Part shown: positions 57,201 to 64,000 of the stretch, one piece after another
How positions within the stretch are numbered: position 1 is the first letter of the stretch
How the letters are laid out: the number at the start of each line of letters is the position of its first letter
From: Plantago major
Lineage: Eukaryota; Streptophyta; Magnoliopsida; Lamiales; Plantaginaceae
Assembly (NCBI GenBank): GCA_026545765.1
Contig: CM048839.1
Span: 22,072,566-22,136,565 of the forward strand
DNA: 64,000 nucleotides
Direction: 5' to 3'
Position numbers and translations under genes: made by a program
Notes under the pieces: generated by a model
Seen by the model: only the letters and a program-made list of their open reading frames with translations
Told to the model about the DNA's origin: nothing
Databases searched by the model: none

Positions 57201-58148
57201 TATAAATAAGTAAATAAATAAATGAATGTTACAGAAAAACAAAAGAGATACCATAATTGTGCCTGAGAACGATTCTCCAATGCCTCATATGCCTTGCCTC
57301 TTAGGAAGCATATTGCAGATACAATCTGCCACAAAGAGGAATGCATAAGTTTTTCACTCTGGGTAGTAGTAGCCATCCCTAGTCTGATGGAATATATAGT
57401 TAAGGCACACTTCAACTAAAATGAATGAACTTACATCGATCTCACGATCTTCTCCCTCTTTATCTAGATACATGGTGTTGTAATCCTTTGCATCGGTAAT
57501 ATTACCATGTTCATCCACTTTAGCATCACCAAGCATCAAGAGGCATTGATCCCATTCTTTCAGTTCTTCCTGGTAAATAATACGTTCATTAAATTAAAAA
57601 AACTTGTGCTAGACATTCTAACAGTTAGGCACACCATGTCACCCACATTCCCCTAGTTTGTCACAAAGTGTTAGTCACATTGCCCCTACTTTACGCTTAC
57701 ACCTCAAATACTAGAAATACATACCATGTCACCCACATTCCCCTAGTTTGCATTCGTCTAACTGTCGACCGTCTAACACAGCCTATTCCCTAATTTAACT
57801 GAGAGAAGAATCTACACAAGTTGTAAGGTGAAATTGGGAATGATTTCGGAGCAACAAAACAAGCAGAACTTATAGTAATTGGAATGGAAATAGAGACATT
57901 ACGAGGCATTTGGCACCGAGGTAGCGAAAACGGAGGTCACGGAGAACAATTTTGGAGGCATTGAGGAGGTGAAAGGCGCGGCGGTAGTGGCGGCCGAGGT
58001 AGAGCGCCTGTGCCTGCATGTAGATGTCCGCCGGATCGCCAGTCACCGCCGCAACTTTGTCGGCGAAGAAAACGGCCGATGAATACAAATGCTTGCTGAC
58101 GCAGTCTCTAACTACACCTCGAAGCTTCTCGATTTGCTCCTCCTTCAT
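48268..58148 (-). CDS. APC6: Anaphase-promoting complex subunit 6 (CDC16), complete, 545 aa
   Basis: Sixteen minus-strand exons join in frame, all with GT/AG borders: 58148-57903, 57569-57435, 57325-57252, 55728-55689, 55502-55457, 55318-55239, 55095-54917, 54833-54708, 53896-53822, 53043-52918, 51642-51573, 51428-51346, 49734-49621, 48704-48605, 48518-48483 and 48375-48268. The sum is 1638 bases, 545 residues, the normal length for plant APC6. The protein is an array of TPR helices, recognisable by LSWFAVGCYYYCIKKYDQSRRYF, PGWIGQGNAYAAKEEGDQA, DPLVYNELGAVAYHMKEYQKA and STYAGLAYTYHLQDDF. APC6 is a scaffold subunit of the nuclear APC/C ubiquitin ligase that drives mitotic cyclin destruction. 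The ATG at 58148 begins MKEEQIEKLRGVVRDCV. The gene looks functional. Confidence 0.96.
48942..48961. repeat. Run of 20 G in a CDC16 intron
   Basis: An uninterrupted G tract on the plus strand (C on the gene's sense strand), inside the intron between exons 49734-49621 and 48704-48605. Confidence 0.9.
52291..52309. repeat. Run of 19 C in a CDC16 intron
   Basis: A C tract on the plus strand, which is G on the gene's sense strand, followed by an A-rich stretch. It lies in the intron between exons 53043-52918 and 51642-51573. Confidence 0.9.
53471..53719. mobile_element. Stowaway-type MITE in a CDC16 intron
   Basis: Ends are CTCCCTCCGTTCTTT and AAAGAACGGAGGGAG, an extended perfect terminal inverted repeat, flanked by TA at 53469-53470 and 53720-53721. 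It is 249 bp and non-coding, and lies between the exons 53896-53822 and 53043-52918. Near-perfect ends suggest a recent insertion. Confidence 0.9.
54319..54361. repeat. C-run followed by A-run in a CDC16 intron
   Basis: Seventeen C, one T and seven more C are followed by about 18 A. On the gene's sense strand this reads T-run then G-run. It lies in the intron between exons 54833-54708 and 53896-53822. Confidence 0.85.
57169..57232. repeat. (AAATA)n / (AAAT)n microsatellite
   Basis: A run of AAATA and AAAT units in the intron just after the exon 57325-57252 (gene sense). Confidence 0.8.
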
Positions 58149-59628
58149 TTTTCCCTCTTATTTTATCTACCAAAAAGCACAACAAATTGATTGATCCAAG
58201 TCACGAATTGTCTCTTTTCTCTGTATCTGTATAGCTATACTGGTAGCTAGAAGATCTGAGCTGCAAATCTGTAAGTATTTCAGTGATAATAGTGATGAAT
58301 TGATAGGGAAGCAGCAGCAGCAAGTGTAGTGTTTCAAAATTGTTGTGTTTGTATTATTTGCAGCGGTAAAGTTTCTAGGTTTTTAAATCCCAATTCATGA
58401 ACGGGCGGGCAAATGAGGTTCCGATATCCGATTCCGATTTTGGTCCCGGGCAAAATGTGGGCTTTGGGTTTGGTTCGGATGGGAAAATGGATTTTGGGCT
58501 AGCTAATTTTGCGGATTACAATTGGATTGAAATATGTATTTGTAAATACAAATCAAATTAATTATAGCTCCAACGCATAGCTAGTTGGTTAACTTCACCG
58601 ACAATTTCACTATTGAGACAAAAGATCAGGAGTGCGAATGGGTAAATAATCCGAAATGTTCCAGTTGTAAATGACAGAGGTGTTGTGTGTCCGTATCCAA
58701 TATGTATTGTAGGCTATAGCTAACAAGTTATGTACCCTGTTAGAGGAGCATGCCTGTGAAAATGACATTCAAAATAGTTGACGAGGGCTCCCATAATCAG
58801 TGGAGCATGTGGTTGAATACAATGTAAGGCGAAGAACCTTAGCAATGCATGAAATGCCACTAATCCTTTTGGAAGAGAGGGATGCCTTCGGAAACATGGA
58901 CACAGGTCGAGTGTTGTCTAGCACTAAAAGGATTTTAGGAGTTTTTTACCTATTAATTATATCATCACAGAGTATTGGAAGTGACCTCCGTTAACGAGGG
59001 ACTTGAGGGATAACTGGTAATATTAAGTATAAGTGTAATGTTTTTAAAAAATATCATAAATATTTTATAGGTGAACATTTTATGTCATTTTTGAGAGTGT
59101 GTGTATAGCAAGCAACTATGCTTATAGTATAATAATATTATAATGTTTATGGTTATAACTATAATGTTGTCGGTCATTTTAGTTCATCTTTATTATTATT
59201 TGTGTCTAAGATTGTAGAACCAAAAAAAAAAAACAAAAATATTGGACAAGTTGCATTAATTAGTAAGGGACATGAAGGACCTACAGGACCTACTGTGAAT
59301 CTAATACTTCCTCCGACTTTTTACAAGCTTTCAACTTTACAATTATTATTATTATTATTTTTTTTTTTTTGAAAAGAAGATTCTCAAGAATTACATTAAT
59401 CTTTAAATACAAGACAACTTTATTTTAGCACTCACTTTATTAATCCACTGTCAATTTGTATTCATTCTTTATTATTTTTTTCATTTATATATTACTCGAC
59501 CTTCTTTTTGTCCTTATTTTATTGACAAAAAATATATCCAAATTAAAAACTTGAGATGGAAGACAGAAATTATAAAAGAGTTGAGCGTGTCATATATTGG
59601 TTTGGAAAAATTTCGACTCTTACAAAAA
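58149..59628. other. Intergenic region: CDC16 promoter side and AT-rich sequence
   Basis: The first few hundred bases hold the CDC16 5' leader and promoter on the minus strand. No further gene is supported. Near 59306 a single TACTTCCTCCGACTTTTTACAAG resembles one Stowaway end but has no partner. Confidence 0.4.
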
Positions 59629-59936
59629 TGTAACGGAATTTGGCAGCCTAGAATCTGTGTCCGTTACAGATGATATTGAATGAATATTCACTTTCTTTAA
59701 GGATAGAATCCATTATGGTCAACCTCAAATTGAATAAAATTGGTACTGCATCTAAATGCATGTACGTATCTTCCTAATTGTAAGATAATATTTCCCTTGG
59801 GGAAGTTCATTCATAACAATGCTATTTATACAATACAATAAAGAGGAATTTTAAGCCTAAGTCTATTCTAACTAGAATACTAATTCTACTATGTGTCTAC
59901 TTCTAGATTATTCTACTACATACATAATCTATCACA
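59629..59936 (-). repeat. Second copia 3' LTR (probable), 308 bp
   Basis: The inner border is firm: on the minus strand a polypurine tract ending GCGGGGG precedes TGTGATAGATTATG, giving ...CTATCACA on the plus strand at 59936. The outer border at TGTAACGG (59629) is chosen because it gives TG...CA ends. It cannot be checked without the 5' copy. Confidence 0.6.
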
Positions 59937-59955
59937 CCCCCGCAGTCGAAGCGGG
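59937..59955 (-). other. Second copia polypurine tract region
   Basis: Minus strand CGCTTCGACTGCGGGGG stands directly before the LTR start TGTGATAG. Only the last seven bases are purine-rich, but a G-tract at the LTR border is common in this group of copia elements. Confidence 0.65.
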
Positions 59956-59969
59956 AGGCTTGCGAACAC

Positions 59970-60589
59970 TTAGACTGTCCCTAAAGTCATCAAATAAAAT
60001 TCGTGGAAGTCCTTTGGTGAAGATATCCGCAGTCTGATACCGAGATGGAACATGTAAAACCCGAACCTGTCCACGAGCGACTTGTTCCCGAACAAAGTGT
60101 ATATCCATCTCAATATGCTTGGTTCGTTGATCTTTGAACCGGATTTAGGAAGATATCTCGCACTAACATTGTCACAAAGATACAATTGTAGCCTTATGAA
60201 TAGGATTCATGATTCAGCGTAAGATTGCAAAGCAACACGACTCGAAACCACATTTGCGACGCCACGATACTCACCAAGATCGAACGAGACAACGCTTACC
60301 GACGTTTGCTAGACCATGAAACCAAGTTATCACCGAGGAACACACAATACCCAGATGTCGAACGACGAGTATCCGGACATCCTCCCCAATCTGCATCAGT
60401 GTAGGAGATGAGTGTGGAAACTGAAGAGGGATAGAGATGAAGACCATACTCGAGTGTGCCCTGAAGATAGCGTAAAATACGCTTGAGTGCATGCATGTGA
60501 TCGTCATGTGGAGAATGCATATGTAAGCAGACCTGCTGAACAGCATATGAGATATCTGGGCGAGTAAAAGTCAATCTTGAAGAGCACAC
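59970..60589 (-). pseudogene. Second copia RNase H
   Basis: The frame 60589-60296 carries LTFTRPDISYAVQQVCLHM, HALKRILRYLQGTLEYGL and ISYTDADWGGCPDTRRSTSGYCV, the usual copia connection and first RNase H Asp. The C-terminal part (VREQVARGQVRVL, PSRYQTADIFTKGLP) lies in other frames around 60000-60130. A shift near 60300 breaks the domain. Confidence 0.82.
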
Positions 60590-60590
60590 G

Positions 60591-61538
60591 CTAATGGCGA
60601 TCTTGTGGGATCGAATATAAAGAACCCGATATGACCGAAGTTTCGGTTGCGACCGCAGTTAAGGCCGATTTGCAGGAAGCCATACCTGCACGCTCGATTA
60701 TCTCTTCAGCATACGTACGTTGAGATAAAAACATCCCATTAGCATGTCGGGTAACGGAAATACCCAAAAAATAATTCAAGGGGCCGAGATCCTTCATTGC
60801 AAACTCCGTAGCCAATTGACGCATAATCTCACACCGAAGCGAATCCGAAGAAGTAGTTAGAACAATATCATCAACATAAAGTAGGATATACGCCATATTG
60901 GAACCGTGTTTGTAGATAAACAATGAATTGTCACACTTACTGTTCACAAAACCAAGGGAAGAGACGTAATCCGCAAAGTGCTTATACCAAGCCCTCGGAG
61001 CCTGTTTAAGACCATACAATGATTTGCGTAGCAAGCATACATAATCAGGATGAGCAGGATCACGAAATCCCATAGGTTGATGCATATAGACTGTTTCTTT
61101 GAGGTCACCATGCAGGAATGCATTCTTAACATCGAGTTGATGAATTGGCCACTTCTTGGATAAAGAAAGGCTGAGAACAGTACGAATTGTAGCTGGTTTG
61201 ACCACCGGACTGAATGTCTCACCACAATCAATCCCGACCTGTTGAGTTTTACCATCACCGACAAGACGAGCCTTATGCCTCGCAAAAGAACCATCAGAGT
61301 TGAATTTATGAGCAAATATCCACATAGAACGAATAATATTAGCATGCGGTGGACGAGGTACTAATACCCACGTCTTATTTTTAATAAGAGCATCATATTC
61401 ATCATTCATGGCCATTTTCCAATTTGGATCACGTAAAGCATTCACCGGAGTGCGGGGAATGGGCGATTTGCTAACAGTGGTATGTAAATCCAAGGGAACA
61501 AAGGGTTTAAAAATACCATGCTGACTACGTGTAACCAT
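60591..61538 (-). CDS. Second copia reverse transcriptase
   Basis: A 315-codon frame begins in the linker (MVTRSQHGIFKP), then PNWKMAMNDEYDALIKNKTW, QLDVKNAFLHGDLKETVYM, LYGLKQAPRAWY and the catalytic YILLYVDDIVLTTSS, followed by MKDLGPLNYFLGI. All catalytic Asp residues are present. It runs into a stop at 60591, just before the RNase H frame. Confidence 0.93.
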   Translation of the reverse strand: MVTRSQHGIFKPFVPLDLHTTVSKSPIPRTPVNALRDPNWKMAMNDEYDALIKNKTWVLVPRPPHANIIRSMWIFAHKFNSDGSFARHKARLVGDGKTQQVGIDCGETFSPVVKPATIRTVLSLSLSKKWPIHQLDVKNAFLHGDLKETVYMHQPMGFRDPAHPDYVCLLRKSLYGLKQAPRAWYKHFADYVSSLGFVNSKCDNSLFIYKHGSNMAYILLYVDDIVLTTSSDSLRCEIMRQLATEFAMKDLGPLNYFLGISVTRHANGMFLSQRTYAEEIIERAGMASCKSALTAVATETSVISGSLYSIPQDRH

Positions 61539-61823
61539 CCGAGAAGGGCTTGGAATACGATGAGTGTGGACCGGAGGCCGATGACCAGTGCATGGGTCGG
61601 GAGAAGGGGACCGGACGGGATTGTTGGGCCAGAGGAGAGGCTAAAGGGATTGGGCTTTGTAGAAGTGGCTTTGCTTTCGAATCAGGCCGTGAGAGTGGTG
61701 TATGGTCTTTGGGTCAGTTGCGTTTGGGCTGGGGTGATGCAATTGCACGTTGGCCCGATGGCGCCCAGAAGGACAAGGGAGCAGTTGGGTAATCCCATGG
61801 GAGAGAAACCATTATCCAAAGAA

Positions 61824-62640
61824 TCATATGTAGAGAAACCGCTTGCATATTGGAAAAGGGGAATGTATGCTCATCAAAATCACATGTCGAGATATAATGA
61901 TTTTTACGGAGGAAATATCATAACATTTATACCCACGATGATCACTAGGATAACCCAAGAAGACACAAGGAGTAGCTCTAGGTTGAAGTTTATGGATAGT
62001 GGTGGATGGCACAAGTGGATAACATAAACACCCAAAAACCCGGAGATGAGAGTAAGAGGGTAGCTGGGAGTATAGCTTTTGTAAAGGAGATGTGTTATGC
62101 AAAAGCTTCTTTGGGTAGAATGTTAAGAATATGTGTAGCCATCTGTAAAGCATGATGCCAAAACGAAGGTGGAAGAGATGCGTGTGCAAGCAAGGTGCGA
62201 ATGATATTATTTATGGAGCGTATTTTTCGTTCAGCTTTACCATTCTGAGAAGAAGTATGAGGGCAAGATAGTCGAAAAGAAAGACCATTATCATTGCAAA
62301 AATTGCGAAACACTTTATTATCATATTCACCCCCATTGTCACATTGAATATTTTTAATGCGACATCCGAATTGAGTAAATAGATGGTTATGAAGGGTGTA
62401 GAATTTGGAGAAAACATCAGATTTTTTTGCTAAGGGAAAGGTCCATAAGAAATTCGAATAATCATCCAAAAACAGAACATAATATCGATGACCAAAGAAC
62501 TCAAAGCAGGGATGTCCACACATCACTATGTATAATATCAAAAGGTGACAATGTTTTGGTAACAGAAGAATAAAAAGGCAATTGAACATGTTTGCCAAGT
62601 ACACAAGAATGACAAACGCTAGAAACAGCAGAGTTAGCAA
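61824..62640 (-). CDS. Second copia integrase, core and C-terminal part
   Basis: The core frame (62640-62095) shows DDYSNFLWTFPLAKKSD, IQCDNGGEYDN (second Asp) and SSQNGKAERKIRSINNI (Glu). The first Asp region ([11 protein letters not shown]) is at the end of the upstream frame near 62505. The C-terminal part, with HLRVFGCLCYPL and PCVFLGYPSDHRGYKC, is in a shifted frame at 62189-61824. Confidence 0.9.
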
Positions 62641-63499
62641 CAGGAATGCGTTTGGCTAATCTAAGTGAATCTAGCACATGTTTCCCGGGATGTCCTAACC
62701 GAGCATGCCAAAGTTGAAAAGAGTCCGCAATTAACACAGTGGGTGGGTGCTGGCGATTTTGGCTAGTGGTGGTTAGTGGGTAAAGGTCTCCCTGGCTATT
62801 GCATCTCATTATGGGTATCCCCGTCCGAAAGTCCTTCACAGAAAAACCAATGGGGTCAAACTCTACCGACACAGAGTTATCAGTAGTAAATTTACGTACT
62901 GATATTAAGTTCTTAATTAACTGGGGAGAGTGTAAAACGTTTTTCAAGTGGAGAGGATGAGATGGGGAAGGCAAGGATGTATGACCAAAGCCACTAACAG
63001 GAATCGAATGACCATTACCAACGATAATACCAGAATGATGAGTGCTCGAATTAAAATAAGACGAGAGCGTACCTTTTGAAGATGTCATATGCGATGTAGC
63101 GCCAGTATCCATGTACCAAGTTGGATCCTGTAGATTGACAGCCATATTTTGCATAGCTGCATTGACATCTGTGTAGGCATAATAACCCGGAGGAGAGGGA
63201 GTAGCCGAGAAGGCTTGATGCGGCGGGGTCACGCCATGACATGATGGAGCTGGTGAGGTAGGATGGGAAGCAAGCGCGACTGAAGTCGGGTAGAAATTTG
63301 GGTGGGGCGTAATAAATTTGAGGAACCCACCGATGTCCGGGTGGTGCAACTTGTGATGGTGGGGCAGAGTTGTGCCGCTGCGTGTTACCTTGGCTGCGAT
63401 GTTGTCCACCCCCGCGCTTGTTACCTGTATTTTTCTTACCGGTTTTGTTACGAGGTTGTCGACTGGAAGAAGCCAGCGGAGCAGGTGGAGGAGAATCAC
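62501..63499 (-). CDS. Second copia protease, gag-pre-integrase and integrase start
   Basis: A 332-codon frame shows a Pro/His-rich linker, then [15 protein letters not shown] with the protease catalytic [32 protein letters not shown], and the gag-pre-integrase region with [17 protein letters not shown], ending in the start of the integrase ([11 protein letters not shown]). No CCHC zinc knuckle is seen before the protease. A frameshift near 63300-63450 separates it from gag. Confidence 0.9.
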   Translation of the reverse strand: MILLHLLRWLLPVDNLVTKPVRKIQVTSAGVDNIAAKVTRSGTTLPHHHKLHHPDIGGFLKFITPHPNFYPTSVALASHPTSPAPSCHGVTPPHQAFSATPSPPGYYAYTDVNAAMQNMAVNLQDPTWYMDTGATSHMTSSKGTLSSYFNSSTHHSGIIVGNGHSIPVSGFGHTSLPSPSHPLHLKNVLHSPQLIKNLISVRKFTTDNSVSVEFDPIGFSVKDFRTGIPIMRCNSQGDLYPLTTTSQNRQHPPTVLIADSFQLWHARLGHPGKHVLDSLRLAKRIPVANSAVSSVCHSCVLGKHVQLPFYSSVTKTLSPFDIIHSDVWTSLL

Positions 63500-64000
63500 T
63501 AGATGCGATCAACACGGAGCCAGAAGTATTCACCGACATAGCTGCAAGCTCTCGTTCTTCAAGACAAAGGGAAGACCGGGCCTGAGAGAAGGAGGGAAGC
63601 GGTTTTGCATGACGAATTTGAGTACCAACCCCTTTGAAAGGTTCAGAGAGACCTGAGACGAGCTGAAGAACAAGTCTAGTATCAGCAACAGTAGCACCAA
63701 CATTCTTGAGTTGATCCGCAAGACTCTTGAGACGCTGGCAATAAGCAGAAGCAGAAGGAAAGTCTTCCAGTCGAGTTGATGTAAAGTCTTGTTCGACAAT
63801 CACCGCTCGAGAGGTTTGATGATCTTGAAAGATATCTTTCAAGCGATTCCAGGCTTCCATAGCTGTAGCATCCGGCTCAATTATGGTGTTCAATAAGTCA
63901 TTAGAGATGGTCGAATAAATCCATTGAAGAACCGTGGCGTCAATGGTCGACCACAACTCAATCTCCTCATCTGTTTTGGGCGGGGGAAGGTTCTTGCCGG
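63051..64000 (-). CDS. Second copia gag (UBN2-type), 5' end outside window
   Basis: The frame contains [53 protein letters not shown] and [17 protein letters not shown], the standard copia gag helices, and then a Gly/Arg/Gln-rich tail without a zinc knuckle. The tail frame continues to 63051 but the biologically sensible frame moves to 62501-63499. Gag begins beyond the right edge. Confidence 0.88.
   Translation of the reverse strand, partial: GKNLPPPKTDEEIELWSTIDATVLQWIYSTISNDLLNTIIEPDATAMEAWNRLKDIFQDHQTSRAVIVEQDFTSTRLEDFPSASAYCQRLKSLADQLKNVGATVADTRLVLQLVSGLSEPFKGVGTQIRHAKPLPSFSQARSSLCLEERELAAMSVNTSGSVLIASSDSPPPAPLASSSRQPRNKTGKKNTGNKRGGGQHRSQGNTQRHNSAPPSQVAPPGHRWVPQIYYAPPKFLPDFSRACFPSYLTSSIMSWRDPAASSLLGYSLSSGLLCLHRCQCSYAKYGCQSTGSNLVHGYWRYIAYDIFKRYALVLF

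Larger units (their letters stand above)
59629..64000 (-). mobile_element. Second Ty1/copia retrotransposon, 5' end outside the window
   Basis: Oriented on the minus strand. From right to left it shows gag (from about 63956), protease, integrase, reverse transcriptase, RNase H, polypurine tract and 3' LTR. The 5' LTR and gag start lie beyond 64000. It differs from the copia element at 42198-47345 in LTR sequence and protein sequence, so it is a separate family. Several frames must be joined across shifts, so it is decayed. Confidence 0.9.

Noticed and set aside
58800-58994. 64-codon plus-strand ORF right of CDC16
   Set aside because: No recognisable features or promoter; ORFs of this size are expected by chance.
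59306-59560. Another Stowaway MITE
   Set aside because: Only one end-like motif (CTTCCTCCGACTTTTTAC) is present and no matching inverted end with TA was found.
61542-62027. Plus-strand ORF of 169 codons in the second copia element
   Set aside because: It is the complement of the integrase C-terminus and the linker to reverse transcriptase and has no features of its own.

Overview
This is nuclear DNA from a flowering plant, very probably a eudicot. The evidence is spliced plant genes with GT-AG introns, plant-specific retrotransposon lineages, Stowaway-type MITEs and a decayed chloroplast insertion. The species cannot be fixed from the sequence alone. Three host genes are recognised. At the left edge, on the minus strand, is the 5' part of a membrane-anchored cytochrome b5-like heme/steroid-binding (MAPR-type) gene. 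In the middle, on the plus strand, is a complete six-exon oligopeptide transporter (OPT) gene encoding 757 aa, followed by a truncated second OPT copy. On the right, on the minus strand, is a complete sixteen-exon gene for the APC/C subunit CDC16/APC6 (545 aa). All exon joins given for these genes keep the reading frame.

Much of the rest is transposon, in nested layers. Positions 7822-29604 are one Mutator-like element (MULE) with long terminal inverted repeats, inserted into a short tandem repeat array. It carries two divergently arranged genes. The minus-strand gene encodes a plant mobile domain (PMD/MAIN-like) protein. The plus-strand gene is a decayed transposase whose 3' part encodes an OTU-type cysteine protease domain. 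A 14.3-kb Ty3/gypsy element of the Tat type (10971-25309) has jumped into an exon of the PMD gene, leaving a perfect 5-bp target duplication. This Tat element has two RNase H domains and an extra antisense gene with its own TATA box.

Two Ty1/copia elements, both on the minus strand, lie at 42198-47345 (complete, decayed) and from 59629 past the right edge (5' end outside the window). Smaller elements include two hAT-like non-autonomous elements, a short MULE relative, Stowaway MITEs, a candidate Helitron end and several tandem repeat arrays.

Items most worth a second look: the MULE with PMD and transposase-OTU genes and a palindrome-rich terminal repeat; the Tat antisense gene; a compact 83-aa ORF (41769-42020) with TATA box, 5'-UTR hairpin and poly(A) signal; and a 74-bp duplication that places an upstream ORF in front of the OPT start codon.
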